64,000 bases of DNA from assembly GCF_002979775.1 (NCBI RefSeq), contig NZ_PCPR01000010.1, forward strand, positions 62,001 through 126,000, read 5' to 3'. The notes beneath the pieces are model-generated. The model was not told the origin of the DNA, did not search any database, and worked only from the letters and a program-made list of their open reading frames with translations. Of the stretch, positions 43,529 through 51,917 are shown in pieces. The position numbers were made by a program, and so were the translations under genes. Origin of the DNA: Arthrobacter sp. MYb23 (GTDB lineage Bacteria; Actinomycetota; Actinomycetes; Actinomycetales; Micrococcaceae). The number at the start of each line of letters is the position of its first letter. The first letter of the stretch is position 1.

Positions 43529-43590
43529 AGAGCGGCGCTCTTGACATTGAAGCAAGGGGCATTCATCCTGATTGAGAGAGCGCCGCTCTC
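43529..43590. promoter_or_regulatory. Promoter with two TetR operator palindromes
   Basis: Site 1 is AGAGCGGCGCTCT (43529-43541; 6-bp arms around a central G) and site 2 is GAGAGCGCCGCTCTC (43576-43590; 7-bp arms around a central C). Between them is TTGACA (43541-43546), N17, CATCCT (43564-43569), a plausible promoter for the oxidoreductase gene. Site 1 touches the -35 element and site 2 covers the start of transcription, an arrangement suited to repression by the divergent TetR protein. Confidence 0.75.
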
Positions 43591-43631
43591 GCTTTGGATT
43601 CCCAGGCAACGAAACCGAAAGAAGGCACCTC

Positions 43632-44567
43632 ATGTACGTCGTCACAGGAGCAGGTCCCGTTGGATACACCGTCGCTGAACAACTGGCCGATCAAGGTCAC
43701 CAGGTACGTCTTCTGACGCGCTCCGGGAGCGGCCCCGACCACCCCTTGGTGGAGCGCATGCGCGTAGATGCCTCCGATCCCGTGCGGCTCACCGAAGCGG
43801 TGGCAGGTGCCACAGCGGTCTTCCACTGCATCCACGGATCCGCATACCGGGCCTCAGCGTGGGCCGCCGAGCTCCCCCGGGCCGAGCAAGTGGTGATGGA
43901 TGCAGCGGCAGCCGCTGGCGCCGTCGTCGTGTTCCCCGAGAGCCTCTACTCGTACAGTGAGCCGGACCGGGTCATGACTGAAGTCGGTCCAAGGACGGCC
44001 GCCGGCGGTAAGCGCGGCATCCGGACCGCACTACTGACAGCACGGCAAGCGCATGCGGCCAACACCGTGAGTGTTGTTGCCGGTGACTTCTTCGGGCCCC
44101 GCGTGAAGATGGCACATGCCGGGGAGCGGATGGTGACGCCCCTCCTGGCGGGCAAAACGGTACAGTTCATCGGGTCCTCCAACCAGCCGCATTCGTTCAC
44201 CTACGTCCCGGACCTGGCCGCCGCCATGATTGCAGCAGCGCAGCGGCCCGAGCTGTGGAACACGGTGCTGCACGCCCCTACGGGCCCGGCCGTCACGCAG
44301 CGGGTCATGGCTGCAGCGCATGCAGAAGCAGCCGGCGTTAGTGCACCCAAGGTGGGCGCTGTGCCCGGATGGGTGCTGCGGGTGGCGGGCATTTTCTCCA
44401 CGGACATGCGCGAGCTGGCCGAATTGCTGTACCAGTTTGAGCGTCCATTCGTGATGGATTCCTCGGCGAGCCAGAAGCTCCTGGGCCTTGAGCCGACTCC
44501 CCTGCCGGAAGCCGCGCTGGCAACCGTGTCGTGGTGGCGTGGCGCTGCACATCCGGCCAAGGCCTAG
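43632..44567 (+). CDS. NAD(P)-binding oxidoreductase, atypical SDR (epimerase-like)
   Basis: 311 aa from the ATG at 43632, preceded by GAAAGAAGG. The N-terminal Rossmann motif is VTGAGPVGYTVAEQLADQGHQVRLLTRSG, and AVAGATAVFHCIHGSAYRA follows as in extended/atypical short-chain dehydrogenases. The usual YxxxK pair is not conserved in the right place (FPESLYSYSEPDRVM), so it may be an atypical SDR that reduces or binds rather than epimerises. It is controlled by the divergent TetR through the palindromes upstream. Confidence 0.82.
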   Translation: MYVVTGAGPVGYTVAEQLADQGHQVRLLTRSGSGPDHPLVERMRVDASDPVRLTEAVAGATAVFHCIHGSAYRASAWAAELPRAEQVVMDAAAAAGAVVVFPESLYSYSEPDRVMTEVGPRTAAGGKRGIRTALLTARQAHAANTVSVVAGDFFGPRVKMAHAGERMVTPLLAGKTVQFIGSSNQPHSFTYVPDLAAAMIAAAQRPELWNTVLHAPTGPAVTQRVMAAAHAEAAGVSAPKVGAVPGWVLRVAGIFSTDMRELAELLYQFERPFVMDSSASQKLLGLEPTPLPEAALATVSWWRGAAHPAKA

Positions 44568-44621
44568 GCTTGTCATGATGGCCCCGGCCTAAAGGGGGAA
44601 CTAAGCAGGAAGGTGCTGGGC

Positions 44622-45473
44622 ATGCATGAAAGTGACTCTGGATGGATCCGCTTTTGGAACCGCGGGACATGGTGGAAAGGACTTCTGTTCATTGCCGCCT
44701 ACTGGGGCGTCTATGAACTGATCGGACTGGGTATCGGCACCCTGTTTGGGGGCGTCATCAACCTGACGAACCCGTTGGCTGATCCACTCACCGCGTTCCT
44801 TATGCTGGCGCTGCCCATCCTGATCGCCGGAATATTGCTGTTCCTCTTTGCACGCTCGCTCGGCTGGGTCAAGGAGATTTTCGGCCCCCAGCCCATCCGG
44901 GGGAAAGCTTGGATGTGGGTTGCGATTCCCCTCCTCGTCATCCCTATCTTCCTGCGGCTGGTAGCGACCAACTGGTCCGCCTACTCGGTGGGACTTGTTC
45001 TGGTCATGGTCTTCTTCGGCCTCTGCGTGGGATTCACCGAAGAACTCGCCACACGAGGAATCGTTGTTAACATGCTCCGTAACGGGGGCTACGGTGAACG
45101 GCTCGTCTTCGTTTTGTCTACCGCGTATTTCGCCTTGCTGCACAGCGGAAACATCCTCACAATGGAGCCGCTGGTTGTGGCCTTGACCGTGGTCTACACG
45201 TTCGGATTTGGTGCCATGATGTACCTCTCCATGCGGGTCACAGGCAGCATTACCTGGGCAATCCTGCTGCACGCCGCCACGGATCCAACCACGTTCCTGG
45301 CCACAGGTGGCATCGATGCAGCCACCGAATCAGCCGGAGCGGCCGGCCTGATTTCCCTCGCCGGGCTCTTCAACTGGGCCTACATCCTTTTGGCATTGCT
45401 GGCCATCTTCCTCGTCAAGGGACATGCCACGAGAAAGAAGCTCGACTCCCCCGATTCCATCGACGCGGCCTGA
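44622..45473 (+). CDS. CPBP-family intramembrane protease (CAAX protease/Abi type)
   Basis: 283 aa from the ATG at 44622, 8 nt after AGGAAGG. It has about eight membrane segments. The catalytic motifs are EELATRG (EExxxR, in VGFTEELATRGIVVNML), FALLHSGN (FxxxH) and ILLHAATD (HxxxN/D type). Family members are Rce1-like glutamic proteases; in bacteria they often process peptides or give self-immunity to bacteriocins. No bacteriocin gene is seen nearby. It is convergent with the PhyH gene after 19 nt. Confidence 0.88.
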   Translation: MHESDSGWIRFWNRGTWWKGLLFIAAYWGVYELIGLGIGTLFGGVINLTNPLADPLTAFLMLALPILIAGILLFLFARSLGWVKEIFGPQPIRGKAWMWVAIPLLVIPIFLRLVATNWSAYSVGLVLVMVFFGLCVGFTEELATRGIVVNMLRNGGYGERLVFVLSTAYFALLHSGNILTMEPLVVALTVVYTFGFGAMMYLSMRVTGSITWAILLHAATDPTTFLATGGIDAATESAGAAGLISLAGLFNWAYILLALLAIFLVKGHATRKKLDSPDSIDAA

Positions 45474-45492
45474 TCCCGGGAGCGGCGGCGGG

Positions 45493-46344
45493 TTAGAGCC
45501 CGTCGTCGTAATTCCAATGCTCCTGCCATCGCCAGTCGATAGGTTCGCCCAGACGCTGGTAGCGGATGTCGGTGGACAGGCGCATGGTGCCGTTGGTGTC
45601 GGTATTGTCCAAAGCGGCGTGGACAATGTGCGCAGAGTGGACCACAACATCGCCCACCTCATAGTCGGTCACGAGCCACCTGGCGTCGCGCTGGTTGGCC
45701 AGCCCCGGGAGGTCTGCGGTGATTGAGGCGGCCGGCATCTTCAAGCTTCCCTCACGCTCCTCGGCCATCACCCAGTGGTGGCTGCCCTCCAGATAAGCCA
45801 ATCCGCCACGTTCCCGCGGGCAATCGCCCAACGGAATCCACATGGAGAGCACGCGATCGCTGCCTTCGCGGAGATAGACCAGATCGTAATGGGCTTGCGT
45901 GGCCGAGCCAATGCCACTTTCACCGGGTTTCGTGTGGCGAATGATCTTCCTTCGGTGCAGGTGGACGTCACCGTCGAGGAACCAGGCGAACCAGCCTGCA
46001 ATCCCTTCAGCAGTGCACAAGGCTTGATACTCCGCCCCGGGCACCACGTGATCGAAGAGGCCCCGGCGCAACGCAGCACGGTCCACGTCCCCGGGCGCCG
46101 CAATGCCCTCACGTGGATCCGTGCCATCCGCGTACACGTTGGCGCCGCTCAACGAGCGAAAGTAATACTCCCTGAAATCCAGCAGCTCCCCGGGATTGAG
46201 CTGCCCCTTCAGATAGAGGTATCCGTCCCTGCGGAGCCGTGCCCACAGGGCTTCACGGTCCCGGCGCTGGGACGGGGGTACAGGTTCCAGCTCAGCGAGA
46301 CGGGAATCCGATTCGTCCAGGACGTAGCCGTTTGAAGTCAACAT
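45493..46344 (-). CDS. Phytanoyl-CoA dioxygenase family (PhyH) protein
   Basis: 283 aa from the ATG at 46342-46344. A non-heme Fe(II)/2-oxoglutarate oxygenase fold is indicated by the H-x-D motif at His152/Asp154 (QAHYDLVYL), MWIPLGDCPRERGGLAYLEGSHHW, and a distal metal His in GDVVVHSAHIVHAALDN. It hydroxylates an unknown small molecule. It is divergent from an AraC-type regulator 111 bp away, which probably controls it. Confidence 0.85.
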   Translation of the reverse strand: MLTSNGYVLDESDSRLAELEPVPPSQRRDREALWARLRRDGYLYLKGQLNPGELLDFREYYFRSLSGANVYADGTDPREGIAAPGDVDRAALRRGLFDHVVPGAEYQALCTAEGIAGWFAWFLDGDVHLHRRKIIRHTKPGESGIGSATQAHYDLVYLREGSDRVLSMWIPLGDCPRERGGLAYLEGSHHWVMAEEREGSLKMPAASITADLPGLANQRDARWLVTDYEVGDVVVHSAHIVHAALDNTDTNGTMRLSTDIRYQRLGEPIDWRWQEHWNYDDGL

Positions 46345-46455
46345 AGTCCCCACTTTGTCAGTGGCGGGCAACCAAGTGAATGGACTCCGGCTCCTCATGA
46401 CTTGGACTTTTGTGAGGCTTGCCCAGGAGCTTGGGTAAGGGCAGCATGGGAACCC

Positions 46456-47334
46456 ATGGACAATTGGTCAACCTACCGGCACCCGGCTCCCCCACTCCGG
46501 GACCTTGGTTTGGCGTGCCTGGGCGCCGGTGAACAGGGCGGCCAGTTGCCCTCCTTCGCCGGACGGACCCTCAGCAGCCACGCCTTGGTATTGGTGTCCG
46601 AGGGATCCGGGCATTTCTCCGTGGACGGCAGGCGGTTCGAGGTCCAAGCTCCCGCGATCATCTGGCTCTTCCCCGGCGTCAGCCACGGGTACGGCCCAGG
46701 TCCGAGAGGGTGGAAAGAACATTGGCTGTTGTTCACCGGACCCACAGCGAGGGCATTGGAGGAGTTGGGGAGCTACTCCCGAGCCCACCCGATTCTGCAG
46801 CTGGACGATCCTTCAGAGTCAGGCCTGGCGGAAGCACTTGGACTTTTCCCGGCCCTGCGTGCAGCTCTCTCGGTAGGTGGTCACCACTCTGATGTGGAAG
46901 CGTCGGTGTTGTGTCAGAGGGTGCTCTTGGAGGCCGGCAAGCTGCGCAGCCAAGGCGCCGGGGAATCCCCGGGAGAACTTCTCGCCAAGCTCCGCGAGGC
47001 GGCACACCTGCCGCTCACCCTCGTCCAGCTGGCCGACCGCCTGAAGGTTTCAGTCCCCGAACTCCGGCGTACAGTTCAGGCCGCAACAGGGGTGGGTCCA
47101 AAGGATTTAGTGATCCAGCTAAGGATGTCCCGCGCACAGTCGCTCCTGGCGGACACATCCCTCCCCGTTCAACGAATCGCGGCGCTCACTGGCTACGACG
47201 ATCCCGCCTACTTCAGCCGGATCTTCACGAGGAAGACCGGCTCTTCGCCGAGCCACTTCCGCAGGGAGCACCAGAGGGATGACTCTCCTGATGAGACCGC
47301 TCCGCTGACCCCGGAGGTGATGTGCCAAAGCTGA
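46456..47334 (+). CDS. AraC-family transcriptional regulator
   Basis: 292 aa from the ATG at 46456; a TTG at 46402 gives a longer form. The N-terminal cupin-like sensor contains SSHALVLVSEGSGHFSVDGRRFEVQAPAIIWLFPGVSHGYGPGPRGW, typical of AraC sugar sensors. The C-terminal double HTH reads LADRLKVSVPELRRTVQAATG and SLPVQRIAALTGYDDPAYFSRIFTRKTGSSPSHFRRE. It is divergent from PhyH and upstream of the propeller-protein gene, and could regulate either. Confidence 0.9.
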   Translation: MDNWSTYRHPAPPLRDLGLACLGAGEQGGQLPSFAGRTLSSHALVLVSEGSGHFSVDGRRFEVQAPAIIWLFPGVSHGYGPGPRGWKEHWLLFTGPTARALEELGSYSRAHPILQLDDPSESGLAEALGLFPALRAALSVGGHHSDVEASVLCQRVLLEAGKLRSQGAGESPGELLAKLREAAHLPLTLVQLADRLKVSVPELRRTVQAATGVGPKDLVIQLRMSRAQSLLADTSLPVQRIAALTGYDDPAYFSRIFTRKTGSSPSHFRREHQRDDSPDETAPLTPEVMCQS

Positions 47335-47357
47335 TGTGCTGGAGCAGTACACGTGGG

Positions 47358-47413
47358 ATGTCTGAAAATGTTCGAATCATGGATTTCCTGATGGCTGGCT
47401 GAAACGCTGGATG
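47358..47413 (+). promoter_or_regulatory. 56-nt conserved leader element, copy 1 (before propeller protein)
   Basis: It begins ATGTCTGAAAATGTTCGAAT and ends GGCTGAAACGCTGGATG. It aligns without gaps to 57361-57416, with about 44 of 56 bases identical by eye. It ends 89 nt before the ATG of the exported propeller protein. TGAAACG is a typical half-site of LacI-type operators. It may be an operator, a promoter block or a structured leader. Confidence 0.7.
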
Positions 47414-47502
47414 AAGTGCTCAGGGCGTCTCCGGAACGTCCCCCACAGCACGAATACCGCTTTTGGAAACACCCCACGGGACACTCAATGAGGAGATCTT
47501 CC

Positions 47503-49518
47503 ATGTCCACTTTCGCCATCAATCGTCGTCAGTTGCTGCAGACCGGGGGCATCGGCGGACTCGCCGTAGCACTGTCAGCAATGTCCTCCGGTGCCGCCCA
47601 GGCCGCACCGAAGAAGCAAACCGCGGGTGTCCCATTGATCACCGACCTTGGACCCGCCGTCGTTCAGTTTTCCTTGATGAGTTCGCTGCTGGTGGGTGAC
47701 ACCGTCTACATCGGGTCCCGCAACCTGAACCCGGTACGGGTGATTGGATATCACCTCCCCACGGGCACCATCACGTCACGGACAGACCTCGGCTCCGGGT
47801 ACAGCATTCAGGCCCTGGCTGCCGACTCCACCGGACGCTACCTGTACGCAGGCGTGCTGCGCGACGGGATGGACGGAAAGCCGAACCTCTACCGCTGGGA
47901 CCTCAGCACACCGAACGTTCCGGCAGTGGGCGTCGGCGAAACCGGCGACCGCGATATCCGGGCCCTGGCCGTGGCCCCTGATGGCAAGGTCTACGTCGCC
48001 GGTGGCGGACAAACCACCAATGCGCCCTCCCTGTGGGAATACGACCCCGCCACGAATGCCATGACCAGCTGGGGAATCCCCGACCCCGGAGCCACCATTG
48101 CCCAGGCTGTGGCTGCCACTGCCAGCCATGTGTATTTCGGCACTGGGAGCACACTGGGCGGCGGCAACGGTTCCAGCCCTGCACGCCTCTTCGCATTCGA
48201 TCGGACCACCAAGACGTCCACCAACATCCTCCCGGCCGATGTGGCCACGGGTGTTTCAGTCACGTCATTGAGCGTGCTGAACGGGCAGCTCGGGGTCGGC
48301 GTCAAGGGGCCCGGGAAGTCCGTGCTGATCAACCTGGCCAACCATTCCCAGTACACCGTCATCGCCAAGACCGGTGTTATGTTCAGGCAATTGGGCAACG
48401 ACGTGTTCTTCGTCAAGGAGCCCGGCGTGTGGTCCTACAACCTGGTCAGCAAGAAGATCACCCAGATTCTCACGGAAGACGTTGGGGCCATGTGGGGCCT
48501 GGATGTCTACGGCAACAAGGCCCTCACGGTCTCCTCTTACGACGTCATTGAGATTGACCCTGTGGCGAAGACGGCCGTCAAACATGACCTCACGCAGGCC
48601 GGGGCGCCAGGTGGGCCCCAGCTGTGCATGGGCCTCGCTGCGGGCGCCGGGGACGTTTATGTGGGCGGCACCGGAACCATCGCCCGGCACCAACTAGCCA
48701 CGGACCAGGTGTCCTATCTCCGTGCAACGGGTGAGGCCAAGGACGCCGTGATTGTGGGTGGGATCCTCTACACCGGCCAGTACAACTCGCGGGGAATCTA
48801 CGCCTACGACCCCACCACAGGGCAGCTCCCCTATCAAGTGGCCGCGCTCCCGGCCGGACAGAACCGTCCCCTGGATGTCTGCTGGGATGCCGTCAACGGC
48901 CTGGTCATAGCCGGTGCCCAGAACGATACAGGCGGCGGTGGCTGCTTCGCCGCGTACAACCCGGTGACAACGCAGGTGATCTCCAAGGTCAACCCCATCG
49001 ATAGTCTGCAGATGGTCCGCGCCGTGGCAACGAAGGATGGAGTGGCCTACCTCGGTGGGGACAACATCTACGCCACCGGCCCGCGAAGCACGGTGGTTGC
49101 CTGGGATCCCGTAGCCAACCAGGAGTTGTGGCGCCTGGATCCGGGACAGCCGCAGGGCATCGCAGCAATGGCAATCCACGGCAAATTTCTTTACGGAATG
49201 TCCCGCAAAGCTGCCGGTCTGTTCGTCATCGATCTGGACACCCGTCAGGTGGTTCACCGCGGCGACCTCAGCAGCGTGTGCACGGACTTCGGCGCCCTCC
49301 AGGTCAGCCGCGGGATCGTGTACGGCGTCTCCGACACCTCGGTGTTCCGCATTGATCCCATCACCTTCGCAGTGTCGGTTGTTGTGGCAGAAATTAACGG
49401 CGGCTGGTACAGCGGACCGCACATCACAGCCGACGAGGACGGTCTGCTGTACACACTCCGCGGGCCCAATCTCGTGCGCATTGACGATCAGCAGGCAATG
49501 CAGACCATGCGGCGATAG
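47503..49518 (+). CDS. Tat-exported beta-propeller protein, unknown activity
   Basis: 671 aa from the ATG at 47503, with GAGGAG 7 nt before. The twin-arginine signal INRRQLLQTGGIGGLAVALSA ends near AQA-AP, so the folded protein is exported. The mature part consists of repeated beta-blades of the WD40/YncE/PQQ kind (AVAPDGKVYVAGGG, PARLFAFDRTTKT, GIYAYDPTTGQLPYQ, STVVAWDPVANQELWRLDPG), probably as two propellers. No catalytic motif was recognised. Propeller-fold polysaccharide lyases (PL11, PL22, PL24 kinds) exist, so a lyase role on the glycan is possible. It shares a leader with the nagB gene. Confidence 0.72.
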   Translation: MSTFAINRRQLLQTGGIGGLAVALSAMSSGAAQAAPKKQTAGVPLITDLGPAVVQFSLMSSLLVGDTVYIGSRNLNPVRVIGYHLPTGTITSRTDLGSGYSIQALAADSTGRYLYAGVLRDGMDGKPNLYRWDLSTPNVPAVGVGETGDRDIRALAVAPDGKVYVAGGGQTTNAPSLWEYDPATNAMTSWGIPDPGATIAQAVAATASHVYFGTGSTLGGGNGSSPARLFAFDRTTKTSTNILPADVATGVSVTSLSVLNGQLGVGVKGPGKSVLINLANHSQYTVIAKTGVMFRQLGNDVFFVKEPGVWSYNLVSKKITQILTEDVGAMWGLDVYGNKALTVSSYDVIEIDPVAKTAVKHDLTQAGAPGGPQLCMGLAAGAGDVYVGGTGTIARHQLATDQVSYLRATGEAKDAVIVGGILYTGQYNSRGIYAYDPTTGQLPYQVAALPAGQNRPLDVCWDAVNGLVIAGAQNDTGGGGCFAAYNPVTTQVISKVNPIDSLQMVRAVATKDGVAYLGGDNIYATGPRSTVVAWDPVANQELWRLDPGQPQGIAAMAIHGKFLYGMSRKAAGLFVIDLDTRQVVHRGDLSSVCTDFGALQVSRGIVYGVSDTSVFRIDPITFAVSVVVAEINGGWYSGPHITADEDGLLYTLRGPNLVRIDDQQAMQTMRR

Positions 49519-49545
49519 CCTCTCACAACCAAGTGCCCCTCCGGT

Positions 49546-49611
49546 CCCATGTAAGTAGCAGCAGATGCCGTTCTGAGCCCTCAAAACGGCATCTGCTGCT
49601 ACCCAGTTGGG
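49546..49611. repeat. 66-bp palindromic element, copy 2
   Basis: The arms at 49555-49572 (GTAGCAGCAGATGCCGTT) and 49585-49602 are perfectly complementary over 18 bp, and the stem continues with one mismatch toward GAGCCCTC in the loop. The ends are CCCAT...AGTTGGG. It has the same length as the element at 21194-21259. It lies between two convergent genes and covers the stop codon and last codons of the ROK gene. It can also act as a terminator. Confidence 0.88.
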
Positions 49612-50816
49612 CTGGCGGTGAACAATCCCGCCAGCACCGAACATGCGGCGCCACGAGCCAGCGCTACTGGATCTGCAATGGCTGCATCAAACGAGGGAGG
49701 GGGAGTATTCGAGTGGTCATATTGGCGCACAAACGCATGCCTGGTCTGCTCGGCAAACGTCCCCAGATCGGCCTCGGGCGCGAAGCCGACCACCACCTGC
49801 CCAGGGCCCAGGACCTTTGCCGTGTTCGCCATTCCGATGCCCAGATGCAGGGCGGCGTCGGCAATCAGGCTGGAATCGACGTCGGGGTCTATCTCTCGGT
49901 CCTGGCCGCTCCGCTCCAGCTCGCGCTGCATCCCCCACAGGCTGCCGCGGGTCTCAAAGCAATCGTCCGCGCCGCAGTGACAGGGCCTGGCCGGACCTGG
50001 TCCGGTGATCGCCCGCGAATGGGCGAAGCCCCCGGCCGCACCGTTGAAGCCGCGCTGGATGCGGCCTTCAATCACGACGGCGGCGCCCAGACTGGTGCCG
50101 ACGCTGAAGATGAGCATCTCGCGGCCTTTGAAAACGTCGTCGAACAGCAGCCCGCGGGCGTAGGCGTTGACGTAACTGTCAACGATGACCGGTTGCCCGG
50201 AAACTTCTTCCAGGAGCACTTGGAACTTGATGTCAGCCCAGCCCATCGCCCCGCTGTGCCGCACCAAGCCACTGGCTTGATCAACCACGCCGGAAACGGC
50301 AACACCCACTCCAATAAGCCTGGACTCCAGGTTGTCGGAGGCTGCGCGCACCGCCCGGGCCACGGCCGCTGCCGCTTCGTCCGGGCCCGTGGACGCCAAC
50401 GGCTCGCTGTGGGTGGCCACCACGTCACCGCGCAAATCCACGACGACGGCGTGGGCCTCCGTAGCGGACAACCTCACCCCCGCCGCGAAAACAGCTTCGC
50501 GTCCGAGCTCAAGCAGTCGCGCGGGCCTGCCGCCCGTGCTGGGCGCAATCTCGGTTTCAACCAGCAAGCCGGACTGGATGAGTTTTCCAGTAATCCCTGT
50601 GACGCTGGCCGCGCTCAAGCCGGTTTGGACTGTGATTCTGGCCCGGGAGACGGGCGACTGCGTGCGCACAATGTCCAGCACAAGGGCCTCGTTGATCTCG
50701 CGGATCAGGGCCTTGCTGCCTGCGCGTGGCTTCATTGCTGGTGGCTCCTGTTGTTGCGCCGCATGGGATCCCACCCATTCTGGCATCCGTAGCTCGGTTG
50801 ATTTCACATTCTCCAT
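49599..50816 (-). CDS. ROK-family transcriptional regulator (NagC/XylR type)
   Basis: 405 aa from the ATG at 50814-50816; ATGs at 50735 and 50840 are alternatives. The N-terminal HTH is VRTQSPVSRARITVQTGLSAASVTGITGKLIQSGLLVE. The ROK sugar-binding domain has GVGVAVSGVVD, IFSVGTSLGAAVVIEGRIQRGFNGAAGGFAH and the zinc motif CHCGADDCFE. ROK repressors sense amino sugars or other sugars. It is divergent from the dehydrogenase-sulfatase-ABC operon and is its likely regulator. Its last three codons and stop fall inside the 66-bp palindromic element. Confidence 0.9.
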   Translation of the reverse strand: MENVKSTELRMPEWVGSHAAQQQEPPAMKPRAGSKALIREINEALVLDIVRTQSPVSRARITVQTGLSAASVTGITGKLIQSGLLVETEIAPSTGGRPARLLELGREAVFAAGVRLSATEAHAVVVDLRGDVVATHSEPLASTGPDEAAAAVARAVRAASDNLESRLIGVGVAVSGVVDQASGLVRHSGAMGWADIKFQVLLEEVSGQPVIVDSYVNAYARGLLFDDVFKGREMLIFSVGTSLGAAVVIEGRIQRGFNGAAGGFAHSRAITGPGPARPCHCGADDCFETRGSLWGMQRELERSGQDREIDPDVDSSLIADAALHLGIGMANTAKVLGPGQVVVGFAPEADLGTFAEQTRHAFVRQYDHSNTPPPSFDAAIADPVALARGAACSVLAGLFTASPTG

Positions 50817-50833
50817 AATACTTACTTTAGTCA

Positions 50834-50862
50834 TTGACAAAAGATATTGGAACTGGCAATCT
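50834..50862 (+). promoter_or_regulatory. Promoter of the sulfatase/ABC operon, probably leaderless
   Basis: TTGACA (50834-50839), 17 nt, CAATCT (50857-50862). The ATG at 50869 begins 6 nt after the -10 element, about where transcription should start, and no ribosome site is present, so the transcript may be leaderless. CTTTAGTCA next to TTGACAAAAG forms an imperfect inverted repeat overlapping the -35, a candidate ROK operator. Confidence 0.65.
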
Positions 50863-50868
50863 CAACCC

Positions 50869-51915
50869 ATGAACATCAACAACGGCGTTGCATCGACACC
50901 CTCGCCACCCGCCCCCACCCGGCTGAAGATTCTGCTGAGTATCCCGGACGCGGAACGGGCGGCCTTCATCACCCCCGAAACCCGTAATGCCCTCAACGAG
51001 CTTGGCGACGTCACCGAAATCGCCCCGGCAGGGCTCCAGTCCTTGGCTGCTTTCGCAGCTGCTGCCGTGGACATGGATGCGTTCATCACCGCTTGGGGAT
51101 TCCCCCGTCTCGACGCCGAACACGTGGCATCGGCGCCGAATCTCAAGTGTGTTGTCCACGCTGCCTCATCACTGCATGCCCTGGTCAGCGACGCCTTCTG
51201 GGCCACCGGCATCCCCATCTCGCAAGCGGGTGCAGCCATGGCCCCGGCTGTCGCGGAGCTTTCGCTGACCTTCACGCTGAACCTGCTGCGCCGTGTCCAC
51301 CAGCTCGATCACAGCCTCCGCACGGGCGCCAACTGGGAGGACGCACGTAACGTCAGCAGGGCCCGCGAAATCTCAGGTGCCCGTATCGGAGTAGTTGGAG
51401 CCTCAAGGACAGGTCGCCGCTACATTGACGCTTGCCTGGCACTTGGCGCCACGGTGTCCGTCTACGACCCCTACATTCCCCAGAGCGATCCCCTCGCGAC
51501 CAGGTCCGCCTCCTTGCATGACGTGATGGCAAACAGTGACGTGGTTGCGGTTCATGCACCGGCCACCAACGAAACCGAAGGGCTCGTCGGTGCTGCCGAA
51601 CTCGCTCTGCTTCCGGATGGGGCAGCTTTCGTGAACACGGCGCGCTCCACCATCGTGGACATGGAAGCCCTGTACAAAGAGGTCCACTCAGGCCGGATTG
51701 ATGCCGCACTGGACGTCTTCGACCAAGAGCCCCTGCCGGCGGACAGCCCCTGGCGTTCGCTGCCGAACGTGCTCCTTACTCCCCACCTGGGCGGAGCCAC
51801 CATCGACTCCAGACGCAGGGCCGGCGGCATTGTGGTTGACGAACTCCGCCGCTTCATCAGCGGCCAACCCATGGAACACGCCCTCACCCGCACCGACCTC
51901 GAACGGATGGGCTGA
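50869..51915 (+). CDS. D-isomer-specific 2-hydroxyacid dehydrogenase family protein
   Basis: 348 aa from the ATG at 50869. The Rossmann loop is RIGVVGASRTGRRY, where Ser replaces the second Gly of GxGxxG. The catalytic positions are Arg (NTARSTIVD), Glu (VFDQEPLP) and His (LTPHLGGATID). It belongs to the same subgroup as the 22552-23565 protein and likewise opens an ABC-transporter operon. It would interconvert a 2-hydroxy and a 2-keto acid with NAD(P). The sulfatase gene follows after 2 nt. Confidence 0.83.
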   Translation: MNINNGVASTPSPPAPTRLKILLSIPDAERAAFITPETRNALNELGDVTEIAPAGLQSLAAFAAAAVDMDAFITAWGFPRLDAEHVASAPNLKCVVHAASSLHALVSDAFWATGIPISQAGAAMAPAVAELSLTFTLNLLRRVHQLDHSLRTGANWEDARNVSRAREISGARIGVVGASRTGRRYIDACLALGATVSVYDPYIPQSDPLATRSASLHDVMANSDVVAVHAPATNETEGLVGAAELALLPDGAAFVNTARSTIVDMEALYKEVHSGRIDAALDVFDQEPLPADSPWRSLPNVLLTPHLGGATIDSRRRAGGIVVDELRRFISGQPMEHALTRTDLERMG

Positions 51916-51917
51916 CC

